Notes: generated by a model not told the origin, from the letters alone. Positions 42,957-51,773 are shown, counted from the first letter of the stretch. The stretch: DNA of 64,000 nt from Paraburkholderia ultramafica (GCF_902859915.1 NZ_CADIKK010000011.1:124001-188000), one strand, 5' to 3'. A program made the numbers and translations.

Positions 42957-44315
42957 TCAATTCACGCCCATCTCGCTGACTCGATGGACGCGTGAACCGG
43001 CGGATGCGCCATTGGCACATTCAGCGCTTTCCTCGCCGCGGCCCGGCGCATGGTGTTGCGATCGATCGTAATACGCCAGATATTTGCGTTGCGTAACGAT
43101 GTGATCGGCGATGTGCTTCGCGTCGTGCCACACGCCCCAGATAAATGCCGAGCCACGACGCGACAGCCAAGGCAGACCGAGAAAATAGACGCCCGGCTCA
43201 TTTGATACGCCGCGCTGATGTTTCGGCTTACCCTTTTCATCGAAGGCGTCGACATTCAACCAGCTGAAATCGACTGCATAGCCGGTCGCCCAGACAATCG
43301 ACGTCACGCCGGCTTTCGCCAGGTCGAGATCGTGCAACGGATGAGTAACGCACTCCGGATCGGCGGGAATCACGCGCGCTTCGGGCTCTCGCGGAAGATC
43401 GAGACCGTTGCGCTCGGCGTACGCGTCGGCCGCGTCCAGCAGCGACAGATAGTTCTCGTCGCCGCGCGCGATGTTCGCCGCGAGATCGGCCTCGAAAGTC
43501 GCCACGCCATTGCCGAAAGACTTCGTGAGACCAACGAGCGTGATGCCCTGCTGCGCGAGACGCCGGAAGTCCACCGTATGACCGCCGCGCGAGCCGCTCA
43601 CCGCAATGGTGACGTGCTCCCTGCCGGGTTTCATGACCTCCGCGTCCCATTCGCCGAGCACGCCCAGCCACCAGCAGAAATCGCGGCCGCGATAGGCGCG
43701 CGGCGGACGATCATGCGCGCCAACCGACAGATAGACGCGTTTGCCCGCACGTTGCAACTCGTCCGCGATTTGCACGCCGGACGATCCTGCACCGACCACC
43801 AGCACGCCCCCTTCGGGCAATTGCGCGGGATTGTGATAGTCGGCGGAATGAATCTGCGTGAGACTCGAATCTTGCGGCGCAATCGGCGGAACGACCGGGC
43901 GCTGGAAAGGTCCCGTCGCGACGACCACGCGATGGGCCTCGATCGTGCCCTCCGACGTTTCGATGGTGAAGCCCTGCCGCACCGCATTGCGCACGATCTG
44001 CTTCACTTCCACGCCGGTGCGGATCGGCGCGTCGAACTTCTGCGCATAAGCGACGAAATAGTCCGCCACCTGCTCCTTTGAAGCGAATCCGTCCGGGTCG
44101 ACGTCCGTGAACTCGAGATTGGGGAAACGATCGTGCCATGCGGGACCGTTGGCAACCAGCGAATCCCAGCGCCCCGTGCGCCAGCGCTCGGCGATACGCG
44201 CGCGCTCCAGCACGAGATGCGGCACGCCGAGCCTGCTCAAATGTTCGCTCATGGCGATGCCGGCCTGACCGGCGCCGACCACCAGCGTATCGATTGAGGT
44301 TCTTTCCACTGTCAT
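42957..44315 (-). CDS. Flavin-containing monooxygenase (YUCCA/CzcO-like)
   Basis: 452 residues from ATG 44315 (MTVERTSIDTLVVGAGQAG); the ATG at 44321 has a worse spacing from its AAGGA site. Two Rossmann motifs: GAGQAGIAMS (FAD, residues 15-24) and GAGSSGVQIA (NADPH, about 171). The FMO-identifying region reads VVATGPFQRP and a second ATGYAVDFSWL. FMOs oxygenate N, S or carbon atoms of amines. The layout with RidA, DUF1028 and an ArgE-like deacylase suggests oxidation of an N-substituted amine to an imine. Divergent from the LysR gene and the ABC importer. The last 40 residues are a Gly/Ala-rich extension. Confidence 0.86.
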   Translation of the reverse strand: MTVERTSIDTLVVGAGQAGIAMSEHLSRLGVPHLVLERARIAERWRTGRWDSLVANGPAWHDRFPNLEFTDVDPDGFASKEQVADYFVAYAQKFDAPIRTGVEVKQIVRNAVRQGFTIETSEGTIEAHRVVVATGPFQRPVVPPIAPQDSSLTQIHSADYHNPAQLPEGGVLVVGAGSSGVQIADELQRAGKRVYLSVGAHDRPPRAYRGRDFCWWLGVLGEWDAEVMKPGREHVTIAVSGSRGGHTVDFRRLAQQGITLVGLTKSFGNGVATFEADLAANIARGDENYLSLLDAADAYAERNGLDLPREPEARVIPADPECVTHPLHDLDLAKAGVTSIVWATGYAVDFSWLNVDAFDEKGKPKHQRGVSNEPGVYFLGLPWLSRRGSAFIWGVWHDAKHIADHIVTQRKYLAYYDRSQHHAPGRGEESAECANGASAGSRVHRVSEMGVN

Positions 44316-44528
44316 GACCATGTCCTTCTGAAGAGGCAGATTATTTCGATTCGATCGCGGCCTCGCGGCCCCGCCGCCTGGGCCGTTCGTCTGCGTGAAA
44401 ATCTACCCGCCCGGTCAGAATCTGAAAAATATATTTAAAAAATGCACAGCATCGGATTTCCCTATGCAAGGCTTTTTGACCGCTTCACAATGCCGCCCAT
44501 TGAGGACCCTGAAGATGGAGCGTCGTCG

Positions 44529-45455
44529 ATGGAGAATCACCCGTTGCGCTATTCGTTGCGCCAGTTGCGCTATTTCGTGGTCACGGCGGAAGCGCTGTCC
44601 TTCACTGCTGCCGCGAAGCGTCTGCACATCTCGCAGCCGTCGATCTCGACGGCGCTTGCGGATCTGGAAGTGTCGTTCGGCGTGCAACTCTTCATACGGC
44701 ATCACGCGAGCGGTCTCTCGCTCACGCAAGCGGGACGCGATCTGCTCGGGCAAGCACGCAATCTGCTGAAGATCGCCGAGGAATTGCAGACCACCGCCAA
44801 GGAAATGGATGGCGGCATGACGGGCGCCATCGCGCTCGGCTGTCTCGTCTCGCTCGCGCCGCCGCTGATGCCGGGGCTGATCAGCCGTTTCACGAGCGAG
44901 CACGCGGGCATTTCGTTTCGCACTGTCGAGGCGCATCAGGACGGCCTGTTGCGGGGCCTGCACGATGGTTCGCTCGATATCGCCCTCACCTACAGCCTCG
45001 ACCTGACAGAGGACATCGCCTTCACGCCGCTGCTCTCGCTGCCGCCTTATGCGATCCTGCCGAGGACGCATCGGCTCGCGCGCGCGCGCAAGGTATCGCT
45101 CGCGGACCTCCTGCCCGAACCCTATGTGATGCTCGATCTGCCGCACAGCCGCGAGTATTTCGCCGCGCTCTTCGATGCGGTGGGCAACCGTCCTGTGCCC
45201 GCATTCCGTTCGTCGCAGCCGGAAGTCGTGCGCGGCTTGGTGGCCAACGGTCTCGGCTACAGCCTGCTCAACTTTCCGCTCAAGTCGAATCGCACCGTGG
45301 ATGGCGAAGAGTTCGTGATTAAACGCTTCAAAGACAACGTCAATGCAACGATGCTCGGCATCGCGCAATCGCGCACGATGAAGCCGCGCCAGGTTGTGCA
45401 TCGCTTTGCGTCGTTCTGCGAGAACTATATCCGGCGACTGCACATCAACGCATGA
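44529..45455 (+). CDS. LysR regulator of the FMO/ABC-importer locus
   Basis: 308 residues from ATG 44529 (MENHPLRYSLRQLRYFVVTA), ribosome binding site GGAG. HTH in TAAAKRLHISQPSISTALADLE and effector domain with GLVSLA-like then GGMTGAIALGC. Divergent to the FMO operon with about 210 bp between them and 180 bp upstream of the transporter operon on the same strand, so it can control both. An upstream in-frame ATG at 44442 falls into the AT-rich promoter and is unlikely to be the start. The AT-rich stretch at 44424-44441 (ATATATTTAAAAAATGC) suits the divergent promoters. Confidence 0.88.
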   Translation: MENHPLRYSLRQLRYFVVTAEALSFTAAAKRLHISQPSISTALADLEVSFGVQLFIRHHASGLSLTQAGRDLLGQARNLLKIAEELQTTAKEMDGGMTGAIALGCLVSLAPPLMPGLISRFTSEHAGISFRTVEAHQDGLLRGLHDGSLDIALTYSLDLTEDIAFTPLLSLPPYAILPRTHRLARARKVSLADLLPEPYVMLDLPHSREYFAALFDAVGNRPVPAFRSSQPEVVRGLVANGLGYSLLNFPLKSNRTVDGEEFVIKRFKDNVNATMLGIAQSRTMKPRQVVHRFASFCENYIRRLHINA

Positions 45456-45534
45456 GTCACAACGTTCAATCGTCGGCTTCAAGCCTGTACACGCTGCATA
45501 GGTAAAAGCTTTGCTCTGTATCTAAAAACAATAT

Positions 45535-45555
45535 TTTGGCTTGCAATTTGGCTTG
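45535..45555 (+). promoter_or_regulatory. TTTGGCTTG direct repeats upstream of the importer operon
   Basis: TTTGGCTTG occurs at 45535-45543 and again at 45547-45555, 12 bp apart from start to start, close to one helical turn. They sit 84 bp upstream of the 46-residue ORF and could be a regulator binding site or overlap the promoter. Inference only. Confidence 0.4.
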
Positions 45556-45638
45556 ATAGATTGATGTCCATGTTGAGCGCCACGCCGCAAAGCCTCGCGA
45601 CGGCACGCTCTTACCGTGATGAATCAAGGGAGACACCC

Positions 45639-45779
45639 ATGGCCAACCCGGCAAGGACGATCGCAGTGCAAGCGCCGCTCGCGAAGCCCGGCCACCTGAG
45701 CCATCTCGAACGCCCCAACTATGACTTCGCGCGCTATGTTGCCAGCAAAGTCGTCGCAGCGAAGCTCGGCACACATTGA
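45639..45779 (+). CDS. 46-residue hypothetical peptide leading the importer operon
   Basis: 46 residues: MANPARTIAVQAPLAKPGHL then LSHLERPNYDFARYVASKVV and AAKLGTH. A strong GGGAG site lies 8 nt upstream of ATG 45639. No signal peptide and no membrane helix are seen; the C-terminal half could form an amphipathic helix. It ends 32 nt before the ABC ATPase gene and 183 nt after the LysR gene. Unknown function. It could be a small accessory subunit, a regulatory leader peptide, or a translated small protein. Reading frame and RBS make it more than a random ORF. Confidence 0.55.
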   Translation: MANPARTIAVQAPLAKPGHLSHLERPNYDFARYVASKVVAAKLGTH

Positions 45780-45811
45780 TTACGACGCACCATCGACAGG
45801 ACGCGATCACG

Positions 45812-46993
45812 ATGTCAAACCCTTCCTTCATTTCGTTCTCGCGCGTGAGCAAATCGTATGACGGCGCCCAATACGTCGTTGAAGACTTGAATCTCGACGT
45901 GCGCAAGGGAGAATTCCTGTCGCTGCTCGGCCCCTCGGGCTCGGGCAAGACGACCACGCTGATGATGCTCGCGGGATTCGAATCGCCCACCCAGGGCGAG
46001 ATACGCCTCGATGGCCGCCGGCTCGACGACAAGCCGCCGCATCAGCGCGACATCGGCATGGTGTTCCAGAACTACGCGCTCTTCCCGCATCTGACGATTG
46101 CGGAGAACATCGCGTTTCCGCTCTCCGTGCGGCACGTGAGCCGCGCCGAGCAGAAGGCGCGCGTGAAGCGCGCGCTCGAGATGATCGAGCTGCCGCACCT
46201 GGCGAACCGGCGTCCCGCCCAACTTTCCGGCGGACAGCAGCAGCGCGTGGCGCTTGCGCGAGCGCTCGTGTTCGAGCCGAGCGTCGTGCTGATGGATGAG
46301 CCGCTCGGCGCGCTAGACAAGCGCCTGCGCGAAACCATGCAATACGAAATCATGCGCCTGCATCGCGAGCTGTCGCTCACGATCGTCTATGTGACCCACG
46401 ATCAGGCCGAAGCGCTGACGATGTCGGACCGCGTCGCCGTGTTCTCGGACGGCCGTATCCAGCAGGCCGCCGCACCGAGCGAACTGTATGAGAACGCGCA
46501 GAACGCGTTCGTCGCCAACTTCGTCGGCGAGAACAACGGCTTGACCGGGCGCGTCGTCAAGGCGGGCGAAGGCTGGGCGACGCTCGCGCTGTCGGACGGC
46601 AGCGTCATTCGCGGCCGCAGCGACCACGGCCTGCGCGCAGGCGACGAAGCAATGCTCGCCTTGCGCCCCGAACGCGCGCATATCCCGAGCGCGGAAGGCG
46701 CACACGCCGACGAACACAACAACGTCGTGCGTGCGCGCGTCGACGAACTGGTGTATTGCGGCGATCATCATCGTGTGCATCTGACGCTCGGCTCGCGCGA
46801 TTCGATCGTCGTGAAAGTGCCCAACACGCAGCGCCACGCACTGCCCTCGGCCGGCAACGCGATCGAGGTCGCATGGCGCCACGACGACTGCAAGATTCTT
46901 GCGATGAGTGCGCCGCGAAGCGCGCCCGCGATTCACGTATCCACACCGCCGTCACCTTCCCTTATCACGACCGCACCAGCAGGAGCCAACTGA
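45812..46993 (+). CDS. ABC transporter ATPase, polyamine type (PotA-like)
   Basis: 393 residues from ATG 45812 (MSNPSFISFSRVSKSYDGAQ). Walker A GPSGSGKTTT (residues 41-50), Q-loop MVFQNYALFPHL, signature LSGGQQQRVALARALV, Walker B VLMDEPLGALD and switch His VTHDQAEAL. A TOBE domain follows (about 290-370, ALRPERAHI), so it is of the PotA/MalK class that binds regulators or sugars. It energises import by the downstream permeases. The cassette order ATPase-SBP-permease-permease is complete; the next gene starts 1 nt after its stop. Confidence 0.93.
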   Translation: MSNPSFISFSRVSKSYDGAQYVVEDLNLDVRKGEFLSLLGPSGSGKTTTLMMLAGFESPTQGEIRLDGRRLDDKPPHQRDIGMVFQNYALFPHLTIAENIAFPLSVRHVSRAEQKARVKRALEMIELPHLANRRPAQLSGGQQQRVALARALVFEPSVVLMDEPLGALDKRLRETMQYEIMRLHRELSLTIVYVTHDQAEALTMSDRVAVFSDGRIQQAAAPSELYENAQNAFVANFVGENNGLTGRVVKAGEGWATLALSDGSVIRGRSDHGLRAGDEAMLALRPERAHIPSAEGAHADEHNNVVRARVDELVYCGDHHRVHLTLGSRDSIVVKVPNTQRHALPSAGNAIEVAWRHDDCKILAMSAPRSAPAIHVSTPPSPSLITTAPAGAN

Positions 46994-46994
46994 C

Positions 46995-48041
46995 ATGCGC
47001 ACTCTCATCAAAGCACAATGCGCTGTACTTGCCGTACTCGCATTCGCCACCATGACCACCCAGGCAGCGGAGACGCTCTCCGTCGTGACGTTCGGCGGCG
47101 CGTATGAAGCGGCAGCCAAAAAGGCCTATTTCGAACCGTTCACGCAGGCCACGGGAATCGGCTTCTCGACCGAATCGTATGACGGCGGCCTCGCGAAACT
47201 CTCCGCGATGGAGCAGGCGAAGAACACCACGTGGGACCTGATCGACCTCGAAACCAACGATGCGATCACCGCCTGCGACGAAGGCCTGCTGCAGAAGTTC
47301 GACAAGAAGACGATCGGCAAGACGAGTGATTTCATCGCTGGCTCGATCAGCGATTGCGCGGTCGCGAGCATGGTCTGGTCCACGGTCTACGCGTACGACG
47401 CGAGCAAGCTCAAGACCGCCCCGACCACCGTCAACGACTTCTTCGATCTGCAGAAATTCCCGGGCAAGCGCGGGCTGCGCAAGTCGCCGAAGGTATCGAT
47501 GGAATGGGCGTTGATTGCGGACGGCGTCGATCCGAAGGATGTCTACAAGGTGCTCGCTACGCCCGCTGGCGTGGATCGCGCGTTCAAGAAGCTCGACACG
47601 ATCAAGCACAGCATCGTGTGGTGGGAGTCGGGTGCGCAGGCGCCGCAGTTGCTCGCGGACGGCGCGGTCGTGATGACGCAGGCCTACAACGGCCGCATTT
47701 CCGATGCCGCGAAGAAGGATAACAAGCCATTCAAGGCCGTCTGGGACGCGCAAGTCTACGACTTCGACTGGTGGGGCGTGCCGGCGGGCGCGAAGCACGC
47801 CGACGCCGCCGCGAAATTCATCGTCTCCGCCTCGCAGCCGAAGGCCTATGCGGACTTGTCGAAGTACATCGCGTATGCACCGCCGCGCAAGGACGCGATC
47901 GCGCTGGTCGACAAGCAGCGCCTCGCCGACCTGCCAACCGCACCCGAGAACTTCAGGCGCGCATTGCAGATCAACGCGAACTTCTGGGCCGACAACGCGG
48001 ACCAGATCAACAAGCGCTTCCAGGTGTGGCTGACGCAGTAA
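46995..48041 (+). CDS. ABC transporter substrate-binding protein (PotD/PotF-like)
   Basis: 348 residues from ATG 46995 (MRTLIKAQCAVLAVLAFATM), Sec signal peptide cleaved after TQAAE. Family 1/polyamine solute-binding fold: LSVVTFGGAYEAAAKKAYFEPFTQATGI, IDLETNDAITACDEG, VWWESGAQAPQLLADG and VYDFDWWGVPAGAKHADAA. Aromatic and acidic residues in these segments are where putrescine/spermidine proteins bind their amines, so an amine substrate is likely. A different polyamine-like compound cannot be excluded. One nucleotide after the ATPase gene. Confidence 0.9.
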   Translation: MRTLIKAQCAVLAVLAFATMTTQAAETLSVVTFGGAYEAAAKKAYFEPFTQATGIGFSTESYDGGLAKLSAMEQAKNTTWDLIDLETNDAITACDEGLLQKFDKKTIGKTSDFIAGSISDCAVASMVWSTVYAYDASKLKTAPTTVNDFFDLQKFPGKRGLRKSPKVSMEWALIADGVDPKDVYKVLATPAGVDRAFKKLDTIKHSIVWWESGAQAPQLLADGAVVMTQAYNGRISDAAKKDNKPFKAVWDAQVYDFDWWGVPAGAKHADAAAKFIVSASQPKAYADLSKYIAYAPPRKDAIALVDKQRLADLPTAPENFRRALQINANFWADNADQINKRFQVWLTQ

Positions 48042-48066
48042 CACCATCGCCCGACGAGAGCTCAAC

Positions 48067-49332
48067 GTGACTACCAGCATGCCCGCTTCCGCCCAACGCA
48101 CGGCCCCGGGCTCTCCGACGAGAGCCGACGGCCGCGCGTCGTTTCAGAAGGCGCGCCGCCGCGCATCGATGCAGGCGCTGTTGCTTGCGCTGCCATTGCT
48201 CGTGTTTCTGCTTGCGACGTTCATTGCGCCGATCATGCTGTTGCTCGCGCGCAGCGTCGAGAATCGTGAAATGCCCGACAGCATGCCCGCGCTCACACGC
48301 GCGCTCGATGCGTGGGACGGTCGCGGCGTGCCGGACGAACACACGTTCGCCCTGCTCGCTGCGGGGCTCAGAGAGGCGCAGCAGAGCGGCCAACTCGGTA
48401 CCGTGGCGCGGCGGCTCAACTTCGCTCAGCCCGAGTTTCGTAGCCTGTTGATGCGCACCGCGCGCCAGTTGCCCGCCGCTGCGCCGCCGGCGTGGAAACC
48501 GGCGCTCGTCGGACTCGACGAACGCTGGAATGCGCCGGAGACCTGGCGGTTGCTGAAGCGCGCCGCCGCGTCGCCGACGCCGGACTATCTGCTCGCCGCA
48601 GTTGATGCGCAAGCGACGCCGCAAGGCGCGGTCGCGTTCGTCCCGGACAACGCTTCCGTCTATCGGCAGGCGTTCGTGCGCACGATCTCGATCAGCGCCA
48701 CGGTCACGCTGCTGTGCCTCGTGCTCGGTTATCCCGTCGCATGGCTGCTCGCGAACTTGCCCGCGAAAAGCAGCAACCGCCTGATGCTGCTGGTGATCGT
48801 GCCGTTCTGGACCTCGCTGCTGGTGCGCACGACCGCGTGGTACGTGTTGCTGCAACCGGGCGGCGTCATCAATAGCCTGCTGATGGGTCTCGGTCTCGCC
48901 ACGCATCCGCTGCCGCTCATCTTCAACCGCGCGGGCGTGCTGATCGGCATGACACACGTGCTCCTGCCTTACATGATTCTCGCGATCTACTCGGTGATGA
49001 AGAGCGTGTCGCCGGTGTACGTGCGGGCCGCGCAATCGCTCGGCGCGCATCCGTTCACCGCGTTCGTGCGGATCTACATCCCGCAGACCCTGCCGGGCGT
49101 CGGTGCGGGCTGCTTTCTTGTCTTCGTGCTCGCGCTCGGCTACTACATCACACCGGCACTGCTCGGGGGCGCAGGCGACGAGATGATCAGTCAGCTCATC
49201 GCGCTACAGACCAACACGCAGCTCAACTGGGGCCTCGCCGGCGCGCTCTCGGCCTATCTCGTGATCTTTACGGCGATCGTTTATTTCCTGTTCAACCGCA
49301 TCGTCGGCATCGACCGCTTGCGCTTCGGTTGA
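48067..49332 (+). CDS. ABC transporter permease 1 (PotB-like)
   Basis: 421 residues from GTG 48067. Six transmembrane helices plus a large periplasmic insert (about 65-195) before TM2, which is longer than in PotB and fits a polyamine-subfamily variant. The EAA loop reads YVRAAQSLGAHPFTAFVRIYIPQTLPGVGAG. It forms the membrane channel with the second permease. It starts 25 nt after the binding-protein gene. The N-terminal 35 residues are basic and cytoplasmic. Confidence 0.9.
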   Translation: MTTSMPASAQRTAPGSPTRADGRASFQKARRRASMQALLLALPLLVFLLATFIAPIMLLLARSVENREMPDSMPALTRALDAWDGRGVPDEHTFALLAAGLREAQQSGQLGTVARRLNFAQPEFRSLLMRTARQLPAAAPPAWKPALVGLDERWNAPETWRLLKRAAASPTPDYLLAAVDAQATPQGAVAFVPDNASVYRQAFVRTISISATVTLLCLVLGYPVAWLLANLPAKSSNRLMLLVIVPFWTSLLVRTTAWYVLLQPGGVINSLLMGLGLATHPLPLIFNRAGVLIGMTHVLLPYMILAIYSVMKSVSPVYVRAAQSLGAHPFTAFVRIYIPQTLPGVGAGCFLVFVLALGYYITPALLGGAGDEMISQLIALQTNTQLNWGLAGALSAYLVIFTAIVYFLFNRIVGIDRLRFG

Positions 49333-49368
49333 GCCCCGGTCGAAACACGCACACAAAGAAGGAACGAC

Positions 49369-50196
49369 ATGCAGGTTCAACGCAACAAGGTGCTGACGGA
49401 ACGCATCGCCGCGCGCTGGGTGCGGCTGCATACCGCGCTCGTGCTGTTCTTCCTGATTGCGCCGATTCTCGCGATCATCCCGCTCTCGTTCAATTCGGGC
49501 TCGTACTTCTCGTACCCGATGCAGGGCGTCTCGCTGCACTGGTACGAGCAGGCGCTCACGAGCGCGGACTGGCAACGCTCGCTGCTGAACAGCATCGGCA
49601 TTGGCGCGGCTTCGACGCTGATCGCCACGTGTCTCGGCACGCTCGCCGCGCTGGGCCTCTCGCGCGCGCAGTTTCCGCTGCGCTCGCTGATCATGCCACT
49701 CATCATCTCGCCGATGATCGTGCCGATCGTCGTCGTCGCGGCGGGCTTCTATCTGATCTTCGCGCCGCTCGGCCTCGTGAACTCCTATGCCGGCGTGGTG
49801 CTGGCGCATGCGGCGCTCGGCACGCCATTCGTCGTGGTCACCGTGACGGCGTCACTGCTGTCGTTCGATCACAGTCTGTTGCGTGCCGCTTCCGGGCTCG
49901 GCGCGCCGCCCTGGGTCACATTCAGGCGCGTGACCTTGCCGCTCATCACACCGGCGGTCGCGACCGGCAGTGTCTTCGCTTTCGCGACCTCGTTCGACGA
50001 AGTGATCGTCATTCTGTTCATCGGCGGCCCGGACCAAACAACCGTGCCGCGGCAGATGTGGAGCGGTATTCGCGACTCGATCGACCCGTCGATTCTCGCC
50101 GTGGCGACGATGCTGATCGTGTTCGCAGTGCTGCTCTTCGCGAGCATCAACTGGCTGCGCGGCCGCACGGCCGCCGCCAGCAACGCTCCTAGCTGA
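49369..50196 (+). CDS. ABC transporter permease 2 (PotC-like)
   Basis: 275 residues, six transmembrane helices, with an EAA loop LLRAASGLGAPPWVTFRRVTLPLITPAVATG and the PotC-like ending IDPSILAVATMLIVFAVLLF. It pairs with permease 1 to complete the importer. It begins 36 nt after permease 1. Right after its stop, sequence quality changes: the next 160 bp hold an integrase remnant and a tRNA-Ser scar, so the importer is the last gene of the conserved block. Confidence 0.9.
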   Translation: MQVQRNKVLTERIAARWVRLHTALVLFFLIAPILAIIPLSFNSGSYFSYPMQGVSLHWYEQALTSADWQRSLLNSIGIGAASTLIATCLGTLAALGLSRAQFPLRSLIMPLIISPMIVPIVVVAAGFYLIFAPLGLVNSYAGVVLAHAALGTPFVVVTVTASLLSFDHSLLRAASGLGAPPWVTFRRVTLPLITPAVATGSVFAFATSFDEVIVILFIGGPDQTTVPRQMWSGIRDSIDPSILAVATMLIVFAVLLFASINWLRGRTAAASNAPS

Positions 50197-50239
50197 CGCA
50201 TCGAGGGCATCTGGGGCCGAGCTTATGGAGACTCCGCAC

Positions 50240-50360
50240 TGGCTTCTCACTCGATGATGCGAAGACGATCGACGACCTGCTGGAACGGTACGCGCTTGAC
50301 GTCGTACCTAAAAAAGAAATCACGATTGGGAAATCGTTAAGCCGCAAAGGCTTGCTGGAA
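50240..50360 (+). pseudogene. Fragment of a tyrosine site-specific integrase
   Basis: A plus-strand frame reads TGFSLDDAKTIDDLLERYAL then DVVPKKEITIGKS, the N-terminal core-binding segment of phage-type integrases (DLLxRYxxxVVPxK). It has no start codon and breaks off right before the tRNA-Ser 3' end at 50364. Truncation next to a tRNA scar fits a dead integrative element. The match is short, so the name is tentative. Confidence 0.45.
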
Positions 50361-50363
50361 GGG

Positions 50364-50412
50364 TGGCGGAGAGAGGGGGATTCGAACCCCCGATAGGCTA
50401 TTAACCTATCGG
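50364..50412 (-). other. 3' part of a tRNA-Ser gene (attachment-site scar)
   Basis: On the minus strand the last 49 nt of a tRNA-Ser are recognisable: variable arm GATAGG/CCTATC (6-bp stem), T-arm GGGGGTTCGAATCCCCC and acceptor strand TCTCTCC with CCA encoded at the end. The D-arm, anticodon arm and 5' acceptor strand are absent upstream. Integrative elements use such 3' tRNA ends as att sites, and an intact copy restores the gene elsewhere. So this marks one edge of an island. Confidence 0.85.
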
Positions 50413-50719
50413 ATGAAGTCAAATAAACGGATACTTTTCAATCATTTAGCAACCGAAAGTTGTGCCATTAAGCGTCCGGGATTCGAGCTATAAATCATTG
50501 ATTTCATTAGCAGCTCCATCTCGCAATGGCACACCCTCCACCTGCCACTCTCCTGCACCCCGTGCACCCGAGGAACGTCTTGTGAACCCATGTCGACTCT
50601 CGCATCATGCCAATTCTCTTCTAATGACCGGAGTTAGCGATTTGCCTCCACGGGCGGCTCGGCTAAGGTCGCTCCAAGCTGGGCGGATGTCCGCGTTGCC
50701 TCGGCGGTTTTGGAGGAAC
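50413..50719. other. Low-GC gap after the tRNA scar
   Basis: About 310 bp that is less GC-rich than the chromosomal block before it. No protein family is recognised in either strand, and the 3' end of the IS1595 fragment begins at its right edge. Confidence 0.4.
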
Positions 50720-50884
50720 AGCCTTGGGGCTCTGGCTCATAACAAGGTCTTGGTAACGAACCGGTCCATGTGCGACAGCAAGTTCCAGGACTCGGTAGAA
50801 CAGCATGCCTCGGCTACGTGAGCGGCGGCGGTTGAAACGGAACACGAACTCGTCCAGGTAACTGCGCAGGTGTGCAGAATCCAC
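50720..50884 (-). mobile_element. IS1595-type transposase 3' fragment
   Basis: Reverse-strand frame with SYLDEFVFRFNRRRSRSRGM then LFYRVLELAVAH and VRYQDLV, the C-terminus of ISXO2-like (IS1595 family) DDE transposases. Upstream catalytic parts are absent or shifted, so it is a dead fragment. Part of a chain of IS pieces that flank broken genes. Confidence 0.7.
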
Positions 50885-51018
50885 CGCTCGCTGGTGGGTG
50901 CCCAGTAGTCATCGTTTTGCAAGGGACGCTATTCGATGCACGCCTGGCAGAAGTTCTCCGGGGTCCTCGCCCCGCGCCGACGCGGCCCGCTGGCTACAAC
51001 GGTCATGGATGTACCCAT

Positions 51019-51496
51019 TCTTCGGGGGTCTACGAATGTATCGAGTCCGACTGTGGACAGGTGACCCGGCCGATGTGCGGCGATGTCCCGAAACAGCTGT
51101 GAGATGACGCTCTGCGGAAGGTTATAGGCCTCCATGTGGCCTTCAACTGCCAAGCGTTGAATGCCCGGAACGAGTCCCCAGTGCCCACCGATGACCCGCT
51201 CAACGAGGCCTTCGTGAGCAAGGTGATTCAGGTCCTTTCTCGCCCCATCGCCTTGTGCGCCTGCATAAACCAGTGTCAGATTCCGCGGCGCATCGCACTC
51301 ATCTTCGGTCGAGTCGAGGAATAGCTGTTCCAGTGCGACCGCGATTTCCTCAGCTAAGCCAATACAGACGAAGCCACCGGTCGGCGACTGTATTGCCTGG
51401 GCGAATCAATCTGACGGCCTGTTGGACGCTAACGATTTTGCCTGGGCTAACACCGCTTGCAGCCGCAGGGAACGGATTTTGAAAGCCTGCACTCAT
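51019..51496 (-). pseudogene. Acyl CoA:acetate/3-ketoacid CoA-transferase remnant (YdiF-like)
   Basis: From about 51496 downward the reverse strand reads SAGFQNPFPAAAS, then [20 protein letters not shown] one-base insertion near 51377 shifts the frame, after which it continues [65 protein letters not shown] and [13 protein letters not shown], ending at about 51019. These are the N-terminal motifs of YdiF-type CoA-transferases (usually about 520 residues). The catalytic Glu region and the rest are missing, and an IS1595 fragment lies beyond. Likely a catabolic gene lost by frameshift and deletion. Confidence 0.75.
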
Positions 51497-51773
51497 GATG
51501 TCTCCAACCTGTACCATGAGCCGGGCTCCGGCGCTATGTATTTGTTCGGCTGGCCGCAACTCGACGACTGTCTGAATCCAGCAAATGCTTCAACCATCCT
51601 CGCCGGGCGGATAACCGGGTTCAGCCAAAACTAACCGGCTTATCCGCAAGAATATACGCCTCGTGCGGCAGTTCTTGCGTGCCGGGCGACCACGCGCGTC
51701 CTCTCTCGCGGGAGTTTGCCATGTCGGCGGGACAAGAATAAGACTCCCGTCGTTCCGTCCGCGCCTCGAGGCC
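51497..51773. other. Gap between two broken catabolic genes
   Basis: About 280 bp between the maiA and CoA-transferase remnants. A minus-strand frame (RPAEQIHSAGARLMVQVGD) runs into the CoA-transferase start but is not recognisable as a family. Probably the remnant of the gene or linker that lay between them. Confidence 0.35.

Noticed and set aside
50364..50412. Functional tRNA-Ser gene
   Set aside because: Only the variable arm, T-arm and acceptor 3' strand exist; there is no anticodon arm or 5' half.
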